Source of the DNA: an uncultured Flavobacteriales bacterium
GTDB taxonomy: Bacteria > Bacteroidota > Bacteroidia > Palsa-965
Assembly (NCBI GenBank): GCA_946478675.1
Contig: CAMLEF010000177.1
Coordinates: 1-9,132 of the forward strand
Direction: 5' to 3'
Length of the DNA stretch: 9,132 bases
The position numbers and the translations under genes were made by a program. Shown here one piece after another: positions 1 to 6,658 of the stretch. The notes beneath the pieces are model-generated. The model had not been told where the DNA came from. It saw only the letters and a list, made by a program, of their open reading frames with translations, and made no database searches. The first letter of the stretch is position 1; each line of letters begins with the position of its first letter.

Positions 1-183
1 TACCTACCCATCCTAATTCTCGTTATTCTCAACCATTCCTTATTCCTTACCCTTTTCGTTTTTCGGATATTCTTACCTTTCCGTAATTCGCACCCCGCAT
101 CCATCACTGCAGAATATTCCTTAATTCGTACCATTCGTAATTCGCACCCCGCATCCATCACTGCGAAAAACGCCCGCCAATTC
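1..183. other. Non-coding tail downstream of the PGT gene, degenerate repeat tract
   Basis: This gap follows the stop codon of the minus-strand phosphoglycosyl transferase gene. I see no convincing gene or RNA in it. Read on the minus strand it is a loose simple-sequence tract with recurring words such as GAATTACG, ACGAATTA and GGAATAAGG, plus one exact 29-base direct repeat listed separately. The word CCTACCCA occurs at both borders (3-10 and 183-190), the second copy overlapping the stop codon. No stem followed by a T-run is visible after the stop, so where transcription ends is unclear. Confidence 0.6.
82..164. repeat. 29-base exact direct repeat, two copies
   Basis: The copies are 82-110 and 136-164, start-to-start distance 54, with 25 bases between them. 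Each begins CGTAATTCGC and ends CCATCACTGC. The similarity extends a little to the left (TACCTTTC before copy 1, TACCATT before copy 2). The intervening bases also carry the AATTCGTA word, so the pair probably arose by local duplication inside a degenerate tract. Confidence 0.85.
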
Positions 184-771
184 CTACCCAATAATCTTCC
201 CGATCGTCCTGAAAATAATCTTCAGATCCGTCGCAAAACTTTTCTCCGCGATATACTTCTCGTTCAGCTTCAGCTTCGCCGGCATCACTTCTTCGATATA
301 AGTTTTTTCGGGGTCGTTGGATTTCGCCAGCAATTCATTCTCATCCGAATATTCAATCGAAGCGTAATCCGTAATGCCTGGACGCACGTCGAGCACCTTT
401 CGCTGTTCCGGCGTATAGAGCTCCACGTATTTCCGCACTTCCGGGCGCGGGCCCACCACGCTCATGTCGCCGCTCAGCACGTTCAGCAATTGCGGCAATT
501 CATCCAGCTTGTACTTGCGCAGCACGTAACCCACGCGCGTCACCCGCGGATCACGCCCGCCCACCGTCAGCAATCCTTTCTTGTCGGAATCCGGGCGCAT
601 CGTGCGGAATTTCCAGAGGCGAAAATCCTTGCCGTAACGCCCCACGCGCACCTGCCGGTAAAACACGCCGCCCGGGCTGCTCAATCCCACGCACAGCGCA
701 ATGATGAGCAGGAACGGCGACAGCAACAGCAGGCCGATAAAAGAGGCAACGATATCGAAAAGACGCTTCAC
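184..771 (-). CDS. Small PglC-type monotopic phosphoglycosyl transferase
   Basis: This 195-residue protein belongs to the bacterial sugar transferase family and has the size of the minimal PglC-like enzymes. Such enzymes move a sugar 1-phosphate from a UDP-sugar to undecaprenyl phosphate on the cytoplasmic membrane face, the first step of lipid-linked glycan assembly. Visible features: a hydrophobic segment at about 7-30 broken by Ser18-Pro19, as in the re-entrant membrane helix of PglC; KFRTM at 54-58; the Asp90-Glu91 catalytic dyad in DELPQL; and VGPRPE at 106-111. The start is GTG at 771; the opening residues (KRLFDIV) match where the family begins, and the upstream stretch is A-rich without a Shine-Dalgarno site. 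It lies 75 bases after the aminotransferase, with a hairpin between. The sugar is unknown; the aminotransferase next door suggests an amino sugar such as a bacillosamine or N-acetylquinovosamine type (inference). Confidence 0.93.
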   Translation of the reverse strand: MKRLFDIVASFIGLLLLSPFLLIIALCVGLSSPGGVFYRQVRVGRYGKDFRLWKFRTMRPDSDKKGLLTVGGRDPRVTRVGYVLRKYKLDELPQLLNVLSGDMSVVGPRPEVRKYVELYTPEQRKVLDVRPGITDYASIEYSDENELLAKSNDPEKTYIEEVMPAKLKLNEKYIAEKSFATDLKIIFRTIGKIIG

Positions 772-783
772 AGGTTTTTGTTT

Positions 784-839
784 GCCGCAGAGGTGCAGAG
801 AGAGCGGAGATTGCTCTGCGTCCTCCGCGCCTCTGCGGC
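784..839. repeat. Imperfect hairpin of GC-rich octamers (CTCNGCGN) inside the operon
   Basis: The arms 784-809 and 814-839 (26 bases each, 4-base loop) match at 20 of 26 positions, the outer ten perfectly (GCCGCAGAGG against CCTCTGCGGC). The right arm divides into octamers CTCTGCGT (814), CTCCGCGC (823) and CTCTGCGG (831), with one extra C at 822. It is related to the hairpin at 8791-8854 by T-to-C changes at octamer positions 3 and 6. On the minus-strand mRNA it starts 7 bases after the aminotransferase stop and ends 12 bases before the GTG of the phosphoglycosyl transferase. The 842-848 T-run follows it only on the plus strand, so it is not a standard terminator for the operon. Confidence 0.8.
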
Positions 840-846
840 GATTTTT

Positions 847-2058
847 TTAAGTGCCGATCACTTCGATCACCGATGAAACCACCGCTTCCAGCACCAGCGC
901 CATCTGCTCTTCGGTGAGATCGTAAAACACCGGCAGCGAAATTTCGCGCGAGAAATTAGTGTACGTCACCGGGTAGTTTTTGATGTCGTAACCGAGCGAG
1001 CGGTAGAAGCTCATCATCGGCACCGGGATAAAATGCACATTCACGCTGACGTCTTTGTCGAAGATCTTCTGGATGATCGCATCGCGCTGCTGCTCCGAGA
1101 TGCCTTTGATGCGCAGCGGGTACAAATGGCACGAAGAAAACGATTCACCTTTGCGGATCACCGGCGCTTCCGCCCAATTGTACGCGGACAATACCCAGTT
1201 GTATTTGTCCATGATCTTCTCGCGCTTCACGAGCGTATCGGTATCGTAACGCTTCAGCTCCACTAAGCCGATCGACGCCATAATATCCGTCATGTTGCAT
1301 TTGTAGCCGGCTTCGACGATATCGTATTTCCAGTTGCCCTTCTGTGTTTTCGCCAGCGCGTCTTTATTTTGACCGTGCAGCGTTTTCACGCAAAGCAGCT
1401 GGTAGAGCGCCTGGTTGTCGAACGGCGCAGGAAGATTCAGCGTGACCGCACCGCCTTCTGCCGTCGTGAGATTTTTCACCGCGTGAAAGGAGAACACTGA
1501 AATGTCCGTCAGCGATCCGGCTTTTTTTCCTTTGTAAATAGCGCCGAACGAATGCGCCGCATCGGAAAGCACAAGAATGCGGCCGAGCATTTCCTGCTCT
1601 TTCGTTGCAGGATGAAACAACGCCGCTTTCTCTTTCACCAGCGCGTTGATTGCATCGTAATCGCAGCACCAGCCGCCGAAGTCGACGGGCATGATCACTT
1701 TCGTTTTTTCCGTGATCGCTTTTTCAATCTCCTTTACGGAAATATTGAAATCGTCGGCGTTCACATCCACGAACACCGGCTTCGCGCCGCAATGCACGAC
1801 GACGTTCGCAGTGGCCGAATACGTATACGCAGGCAGGATCACTTCATCGCCTTCTTTCACACCGAACCAGCGCAGGATAATTTCCAGCCCGGCCGTTGCA
1901 GAATTCAGGCAGATAGTTGCCGGCACGTTACAGTACGCGGAAATTTCTTTTTCGAAACGTTTCGTCTTCGGGCCGGTGGTGATCCAACCCGAACGCAGCG
2001 TGTCCGTCACTTCATCGATGATGGCCTGGTCGATACGCGGAGGAGAAAACGGGATCAT
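847..2058 (-). CDS. PLP-dependent sugar aminotransferase, DegT/DnrJ/EryC1/StrS family
   Basis: This 403-residue enzyme should transfer an amino group, usually from glutamate, to a keto group of a nucleotide-linked sugar, forming an amino sugar in the cytoplasm. The opening GWITTGPK block (24-31), SATAG at 53-57, SDAAHS at 165-170, SFHAVKN with the Schiff-base lysine at Lys195, and EGG at 201-203 are those of the family and resemble the ArnB/PglE-type 4-aminotransferases. A stretch of about a dozen residues before SDAAHS (roughly 143-160) looks like an insertion relative to ArnB. The ATG at 2058 overlaps the upstream stop as ATGA and opens at the usual place for the family. An in-frame extension to 2247 would lie wholly inside the upstream gene and is not used. 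The neighbouring PglC-like gene suggests the product is a 4-amino sugar, perhaps of the bacillosamine type, but the exact substrate cannot be read here. Confidence 0.92.
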   Translation of the reverse strand: MIPFSPPRIDQAIIDEVTDTLRSGWITTGPKTKRFEKEISAYCNVPATICLNSATAGLEIILRWFGVKEGDEVILPAYTYSATANVVVHCGAKPVFVDVNADDFNISVKEIEKAITEKTKVIMPVDFGGWCCDYDAINALVKEKAALFHPATKEQEMLGRILVLSDAAHSFGAIYKGKKAGSLTDISVFSFHAVKNLTTAEGGAVTLNLPAPFDNQALYQLLCVKTLHGQNKDALAKTQKGNWKYDIVEAGYKCNMTDIMASIGLVELKRYDTDTLVKREKIMDKYNWVLSAYNWAEAPVIRKGESFSSCHLYPLRIKGISEQQRDAIIQKIFDKDVSVNVHFIPVPMMSFYRSLGYDIKNYPVTYTNFSREISLPVFYDLTEEQMALVLEAVVSSVIEVIGT

Positions 2059-4529
2059 AGGAATCGGAATGGTGGCGCTTTTAGTGGAGTAAGACAACGC
2101 CGGTCGATGGAAAGTAAAATTAGCGAATAAAAGAAGCCGAGGAAAAGCGTGCCCGCCTGCACTTCCAGCATCGATTCGGGAATGATGTTGACGAGAAACA
2201 ACAGCGAGAACAGCACGGCGAATCCGAATTGTTTGCGCAGGCCCCAAACGGCAGGAACCAGCACCAGCAACAGCAGCGAAGCGATGCCGATGAATCCCAA
2301 TTCTACACCCGTTTGCAGCAGCTGGCTGTGCGCGTTCAGTCCTTCGCGCTCCGCCCCTTCCATCCCGCGGCGATGATATTCCGCTTTCAACGAATCTTCC
2401 GCATCACCGATGCCCACGCCCGCCCACGGGTGGCGTTCGATGATGCTCACGTCTGCTTTCCAGACGAGCAGCCGCACCTGGTTGCTTTCCACTTCTTTCG
2501 GATCCACCGGCGCGCTCATCGTCACCACTTCTTTCATTCGCTCGAGGCGCGCGGCCATTTGCGGGAACGCTTTCAGCGCGATGAAACATCCGGCGATCAG
2601 CGTGACCAGCGCTGCAATTCCGACGACATATCGTTTGAAGCGCAGGATCGCGTACACGATGTATCCGGCGAACAGCAGCAGCATCGAGAGAATGCCCAGC
2701 TTCGACGAAAGCAGGAAAACGATCACCGCGAAGAAGAAACAAAGCAAAATCGCGAATGCTTTCTGCCGTTTCGGAAACGATTGCAGCAGCATGCCGTGAA
2801 AAAGCATCATGATGCCGACGCAGAAATACATTGAGAGGTACGACGGATGCACCAGCTCATTCGAGAACGCCTGGTAGTAAAAAGTATTTTCTCCCATGCT
2901 GAAATAAAGAATCGTCGAACGTACCAACATAAAAATGCCGACGGCCGTCAGTCCCGCGAGAAACGAAAAAACAAAACGTTGCGTGCGGCGCACGTCGAGC
3001 GTGGTGGTCGATAACGCCAGCGGCAGCAACAGCAAACAAACTTTCACCTGGATGTTGATCGCGCCTTCGGAAATGTTCGAGGTCCACAGCATGCCGGCCA
3101 CGCAGAGCAAATAGAAAGTGAAGATCGGCCACAGCAGGATTTTCGTGCGCAGCGCGGTGATCTTTTCTTTCCAGCGGCCGTCGAACACCCAAAGCACCGT
3201 CAGCAGCGCGGTGAAAAATCCGACCATTCTTCCGAAGGGCAGGCAGAACGCGCTCAGCACGATCAGCGCCTGGCGGAAGCCGTCGATGAATTGTTGTCCC
3301 TGCGAAACTTTCGGCATACTTTCCAGCCGCTCACGAAAACGATTGGCGATCGTATTGCGCTCGAACTTTTCTTCGACGTAACGACGTCCGTTTTCGCCGA
3401 GCTGTTTCGCTTTTCCCGGTTCTGCGATCAATTGCTTTACGCAACCGGCCAGCGCATCCGCATTCTCCGGCTCGAAGAACAAACCCGATTTTCCTTCGTC
3501 GATAAAAAGCTCTTTCGCTTCGCCTTCCACGCCGAGCAGGACAGGTTTCTTCATCGCGAGATTTTCGAAGATCTTGGAAGGAATGGCGCCTTTGAAGAGG
3601 TCCAGCTTTCGCAACGGAACGACGGCCGCATCCATCGCCGCCAGCAGCTCCGGCATTTCTTTTTTCGGGATCGCGTCGAGGAAAATAACATTCGAAAGGC
3701 CGAGCTGTTCTTTCATCGCGATGAGCCGTTTCTTCTCCGGGCCTTCGCCGAGCAGGATGAATTTCACGCGCGGTTCGGTGCGCAGCTTTTCAGCCGCCTG
3801 CAGGATCACTTCGAGTCCTTGCGCATGACCGATGATGCCGGCATAGAGCAACAGCAGGTCATCCGTCGCAAAACCATTCTTCGTTCGCCAGCCTTTGTCT
3901 TCGAACGGAACGTAGAACTTCGTGTCGACGCCGTTCGGCAGCCAGTAAACCGTTTTCTCCGGGAAACGCGATTGAATATTGGCGACGATGCCCTGCGTTT
4001 GCCCGGTGATGAGCGCTGATTTTCGATAGAGAAATTCTTCCAGCTTCGTCGACAATCCCAGCAGGTAACGGTTGGTGACGAGCCCGAGTTTCTCCGCGCT
4101 TTCCGGCCAGAGATCCGAAACGTTGAAGATGAGTTTCGTTCGCTTCAAACGGCTGAGCACATACGCCGACATGCCGAGGAACAGCGGCGGTGATTCGCAC
4201 ATCAGCCAGTCGCTTTTGCGGAGCGTGAAGAGCCCGAAGAACAACGAAGTGAAAACAAACGAAAAATAATTCAGCAGGCGCGGAACGATGGATTTGCTTT
4301 GCGGCACGTAAATGCCGGTGCGGATAATTTTCACGCCGTCCATCTCTTCACGCATGAACCATTTTCCGCGATAACCTTCCTGGATGCGCATGTGCGGGTA
4401 ATTCGGCATCGCAGTGAGCACGGTGACGTCAGCGCCGCTTTTTTTCAGTCGCACAGCCAGCTCGAACAAGCGGTTCTGCGGCGCGCCGACTTCCGGCGGA
4501 AAATATTGAGTGAGGATAACGATCTTCAC
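2055..4529 (-). CDS. Fusion: GT4 glycosyltransferase (WbuB-like) plus O-antigen ligase/polymerase-type membrane domain
   Basis: This 824-residue protein joins two whole-length partners. Residues 1-404 form a GT4 glycosyltransferase resembling WbuB-type enzymes: YFPPEVGAPQNR at 9-20, SDLWPES at 138-144, a LPNGVD loop at 197-202, LLGEGPE at 259-265 and IPSKIFENLA around 316-325. Residues 405-824 (420 residues, a normal size for a separate ligase/polymerase) hold about a dozen hydrophobic segments and the Wzy_C-type loop: SSK at 608-610, Arg686, ERHPWAGVGIGD at 698-709 and NAHSQLLQTGVELG at 732-745. His734 sits where such ligases carry an important histidine. The cytoplasmic domain would add a sugar and the membrane domain would polymerise or transfer the lipid-linked glycan in the periplasm. 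Start: GTG at 4529, overlapping the upstream stop as GTGA, with AGGAGG six bases before it; an ATG at 4586 would add 19 residues coded inside the upstream gene. No stop or frame change is seen at the junction. An assembly error is possible. Confidence 0.9.
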   Translation of the reverse strand: MKIVILTQYFPPEVGAPQNRLFELAVRLKKSGADVTVLTAMPNYPHMRIQEGYRGKWFMREEMDGVKIIRTGIYVPQSKSIVPRLLNYFSFVFTSLFFGLFTLRKSDWLMCESPPLFLGMSAYVLSRLKRTKLIFNVSDLWPESAEKLGLVTNRYLLGLSTKLEEFLYRKSALITGQTQGIVANIQSRFPEKTVYWLPNGVDTKFYVPFEDKGWRTKNGFATDDLLLLYAGIIGHAQGLEVILQAAEKLRTEPRVKFILLGEGPEKKRLIAMKEQLGLSNVIFLDAIPKKEMPELLAAMDAAVVPLRKLDLFKGAIPSKIFENLAMKKPVLLGVEGEAKELFIDEGKSGLFFEPENADALAGCVKQLIAEPGKAKQLGENGRRYVEEKFERNTIANRFRERLESMPKVSQGQQFIDGFRQALIVLSAFCLPFGRMVGFFTALLTVLWVFDGRWKEKITALRTKILLWPIFTFYLLCVAGMLWTSNISEGAINIQVKVCLLLLPLALSTTTLDVRRTQRFVFSFLAGLTAVGIFMLVRSTILYFSMGENTFYYQAFSNELVHPSYLSMYFCVGIMMLFHGMLLQSFPKRQKAFAILLCFFFAVIVFLLSSKLGILSMLLLFAGYIVYAILRFKRYVVGIAALVTLIAGCFIALKAFPQMAARLERMKEVVTMSAPVDPKEVESNQVRLLVWKADVSIIERHPWAGVGIGDAEDSLKAEYHRRGMEGAEREGLNAHSQLLQTGVELGFIGIASLLLLVLVPAVWGLRKQFGFAVLFSLLFLVNIIPESMLEVQAGTLFLGFFYSLILLSIDRRCLTPLKAPPFRFL

Positions 4530-5635
4530 AGTTTCCCTCCTATTCGTTCGTATTCCGTTTGCAGCAGCTTCACCGTGCGGTTCCATTCGTAATCGCGCAT
4601 CACTTTCTCACGGCCTTTTTCGCCGAGACGTTTGCGCAATTCTTCTGACAGCATTTTCCGCATGGCCTCTTTCACGGCAATTATATTGTTCACGGGAACT
4701 TTCAACCCGTCGACATTCTCTTCGACAATTTCAGCAAGACCGCCGGTGTCCGTCACGATTACGGGTTTTCCGCAGGCCATCGCTTCGAGCACGGTGACGC
4801 CGAAACTTTCATATTCCGAAATATTGACGAGCACGTCGAGCATATTGTGGTACTCCGCGACCACCGCGTGATCGACCTTCCCGGTAAACAGGACGTTGTT
4901 TTCGATGTTCAGTTGCTTCGCCTGTTGCGCAAGCGCTTCACGCTGCGTGCCGTCGCCTACGATCAGCAAACGTATTTCCGCCGCGGGCATTTCTTTTTTC
5001 AGCGCAGCGAATGCGTCGAGCAACACCGGGATGCCGTACACTTTCTCCAGCGCTTTCACCGTTCCGAAAACGATGACGTCGCCGGGAAATGGTCGCTCAA
5101 CTTTCTTCGGAAAAAAGACGGCGGTATCCACTCCGAAAGGCGTGAGTATTGAATTACGTCCTGCAATGTTTTTGATCGCGCGCTGCAGAACGGGGCTCGT
5201 CGCCATGAGCGCGTCGGCGGAACGGAGAATTTTTTTCAGCAACAAACGCTTGAACATTCCCTTCGGAAAATCGAGCACGTCGCTGCCCCAGGCAGAAATG
5301 AGGAACGGATGAAAACCGCTGCGCCACCCGAGCAGTCCGTAGCTCGTCGCGTAATGCGCATGCACGATAGAAGGCTGGAACGTGCGGATGACGGCTTTCA
5401 ATGTGCCGACTTTTTTCAGGTAGCCGAGCTTGCCTGCGGAAGAAGCGTGAAAGGTGGAAGAATCGACGCCTGCTTCATCGAAGATCGTCACGTCCGGAAG
5501 CTGCGCGTAGAAATCGCCTTGCCTGCGCGAGAGACTGAAAATGCCAATGACAAATCCTGCACCGGCAAGACCATGAACCAGCTTGCGCGTGTGCGGCGAA
5601 TTGACATCGGAAAGAAGCAGTATCCGTTGCGCCAT
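4526..5635 (-). CDS. GT4 family glycosyltransferase
   Basis: This 369-residue protein is a full-length retaining GT-B glycosyltransferase of family 4. It would transfer a sugar from a nucleotide donor to the growing lipid-linked glycan in the cytoplasm; donor and acceptor are unknown. Evidence: an N-terminal domain with VHAHYATSYG (91-100) and WGSDVL (116-121); the TPFGVD linker motif at 165-170; a donor-binding domain with Lys194 and Lys198 in the usual basic position; LLIVGDGTQ at 223-231; and the family's E-x7-E motif as Glu276 and Glu284 in ESFGVTVLEAMACGKPVI. The ATG at 5635 shares one base with the stop of the upstream GT2 gene (TAATG), and its own TGA overlaps the GTG of the fusion gene, so translation is probably coupled on both sides. 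No membrane segment is evident. Confidence 0.93.
   Translation of the reverse strand: MAQRILLLSDVNSPHTRKLVHGLAGAGFVIGIFSLSRRQGDFYAQLPDVTIFDEAGVDSSTFHASSAGKLGYLKKVGTLKAVIRTFQPSIVHAHYATSYGLLGWRSGFHPFLISAWGSDVLDFPKGMFKRLLLKKILRSADALMATSPVLQRAIKNIAGRNSILTPFGVDTAVFFPKKVERPFPGDVIVFGTVKALEKVYGIPVLLDAFAALKKEMPAAEIRLLIVGDGTQREALAQQAKQLNIENNVLFTGKVDHAVVAEYHNMLDVLVNISEYESFGVTVLEAMACGKPVIVTDTGGLAEIVEENVDGLKVPVNNIIAVKEAMRKMLSEELRKRLGEKGREKVMRDYEWNRTVKLLQTEYERIGGKL
4536..4541 (-). promoter_or_regulatory. Strong Shine-Dalgarno site (AGGAGG) setting the GTG start of the fusion gene
   Basis: The minus strand reads AGGAGG, then GAAACT, then GTG at 4529. The motif lies within the last codons of the upstream GT4 gene (Ile-Gly-Gly-Lys). 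It supports GTG at 4529 over the longer ATG reading. The other starts in the window show no comparable site, so it stands out, although part of it may be explained by the coding sequence. Confidence 0.65.
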
Positions 5636-6558
5636 TACGTTACCCGTTTATCATTGGCGAAAAGGTAGCGGAAATATTTTCCGAGGGCGAACACATACGC
5701 GCCCGCTTTTTCAGCAAAACGTCGTGAAAAAATTCCGGCAAGACCGAAGAGCACTATGCGCGATACGATATGCAGGAAGCAGAACAGCGCGCCGATAAGG
5801 AAAGCGAAGAATGACTGGTGCTTGCGGTAATATTTCAATTTGCTCAACAGCTGGTTCGCGATGACGACCTTCTGGTTCTTCTTCGAGCTTTGGCCGGAAT
5901 GATGAACCACTTCCACAGCAGGAAAATAAACCAGCTTCGCTCCTGCTTCTGCAGCACGATACGAGAAGTCCGCATCTTCCATCCAGAACAATTCCGGGTC
6001 AAGTCCACCGATTTTTTCAAACAACGCTTTCGGAAAAAACAGCGCCGCACCGGATAACATGCCCGGTGAAAATGTTTTTTCGAATTGCTCCTGCGGGTAT
6101 TCCGAAACCTTCAGCAGGCGATGCAGGAACAGCGCTTCGGAAACCGTATTCCACACGCCCGGCGATTTCCAGGCGGAAACCTGCAACGAGCCGTCGCTGT
6201 TGTACAGTCGCGGGCCGAGCAGGAACAGCTCTTTTTCACGTGCGGCAAAATCCAGCATCGTCTGCAACGCGCCTTGACGCAATTCCGTATCGGGATTCAG
6301 CAGGAAAATGAAATCGCCTTTCGCGAGCTGCATGCCCTGGTTGTTGGCGGCGGAAAATCCTGCGTTTTTTTCATTCGCGATGAGCTTCACTTGCGGGAAT
6401 TCTTCACGGATCATTTGCAGCGTACCGTCGGAAGAAGCGTTATCGATCACGATCACTTCCGTACCGGGAATTTCCTGCGCAAAAACGGACGAGAGACAAG
6501 CCCGAAGCAAATCGCGCACGTGGTAGCTGACAATGACAATGGAAATCCCGGAAGGCAT
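5635..6558 (-). CDS. GT2 family glycosyltransferase, rhamnosyltransferase-like (WbbL type)
   Basis: This 307-residue protein has a GT-A fold glycosyltransferase domain of family 2 at about residues 4-225, followed by a hydrophobic C-terminal stretch (about 250-277) that could anchor it to the membrane. Motifs: IVSYHVRDLL near the start; DNASSDGT at 39-46 for nucleotide binding; NAGFSAANNQG at 65-75; NPD at 88-90 in the DxD position; WMEDADF at 192-198 with Glu194-Asp195 as likely catalytic acids; and HHSGQSS at 219-225. This pattern is common in inverting rhamnosyl- and related glycosyltransferases of O-antigen clusters, but the sugar is not determinable. It is the first gene of the coupled minus-strand run. 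The ATG at 6558 has no Shine-Dalgarno site and lies 6 bases downstream of a TAnnTTTG box. Confidence 0.92.
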   Translation of the reverse strand: MPSGISIVIVSYHVRDLLRACLSSVFAQEIPGTEVIVIDNASSDGTLQMIREEFPQVKLIANEKNAGFSAANNQGMQLAKGDFIFLLNPDTELRQGALQTMLDFAAREKELFLLGPRLYNSDGSLQVSAWKSPGVWNTVSEALFLHRLLKVSEYPQEQFEKTFSPGMLSGAALFFPKALFEKIGGLDPELFWMEDADFSYRAAEAGAKLVYFPAVEVVHHSGQSSKKNQKVVIANQLLSKLKYYRKHQSFFAFLIGALFCFLHIVSRIVLFGLAGIFSRRFAEKAGAYVFALGKYFRYLFANDKRVT

Positions 6559-6563
6559 TCACG

Positions 6564-6571
6564 CAAAAGTA
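6564..6571 (-). promoter_or_regulatory. Candidate Bacteroidota -7 box (TAnnTTTG) before the operon
   Basis: The minus strand reads TACTTTTG, a full match to the TAnnTTTG consensus known for Bacteroidota promoters, with only five bases (CGTGA) before the ATG at 6558. No TTTG/TTG -33 element is seen at the expected distance, so the match could be chance. If it is used, the transcript would have almost no leader. Confidence 0.35.
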
Positions 6572-6633
6572 GGATTTTAGAACGGGAGCACGTTTCCTGT
6601 ATTGCCCGGTTCCAAAGAATTGCGATATTCGTC

Positions 6634-6649
6634 GTGACCCGCTAGTCAC
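6634..6649. promoter_or_regulatory. Small dyad GTGAC-N6-GTCAC in the divergent intergenic region
   Basis: A perfect 5-base inverted repeat with a 6-base centre ends 9 bases before the TTG start of the plus-strand GT4 gene, within the 100-base gap between divergent genes. It could be an operator or a weak mRNA stem. Such short dyads occur often by chance. Confidence 0.25.
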
Positions 6650-6658
6650 CCCCATATT

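Noticed and set aside
82..164. CRISPR-like spacing of the 29-base repeat (25-base spacer)
   Set aside because: Only two copies exist, no third is found at the next expected place, and the spacer shares words with the repeat. No cas genes are present.
784..848. Intrinsic terminator (hairpin plus T-run)
   Set aside because: The T-run follows the stem only on the plus strand, where no gene lies upstream. On the minus-strand mRNA the stem is followed by AAACAAAAACC.
2059..2247. 63-residue N-terminal extension of the aminotransferase
   Set aside because: It lies entirely within the coding end of the fusion gene in another frame, and the family start fits the ATG at 2058.
2229..4019. Long plus-strand open frames within the fusion gene (for example 2229-2834 and 3291-4019)
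   Set aside because: They are antisense shadows, rich in Arg, His, Phe and Gln from the opposite codon use, with no domain motifs.
4530..4586. ATG at 4586 as start of the fusion gene
   Set aside because: It adds 19 residues unlike the family, coded inside the upstream gene. GTG at 4529 has a Shine-Dalgarno site and gives the usual GT4 opening.
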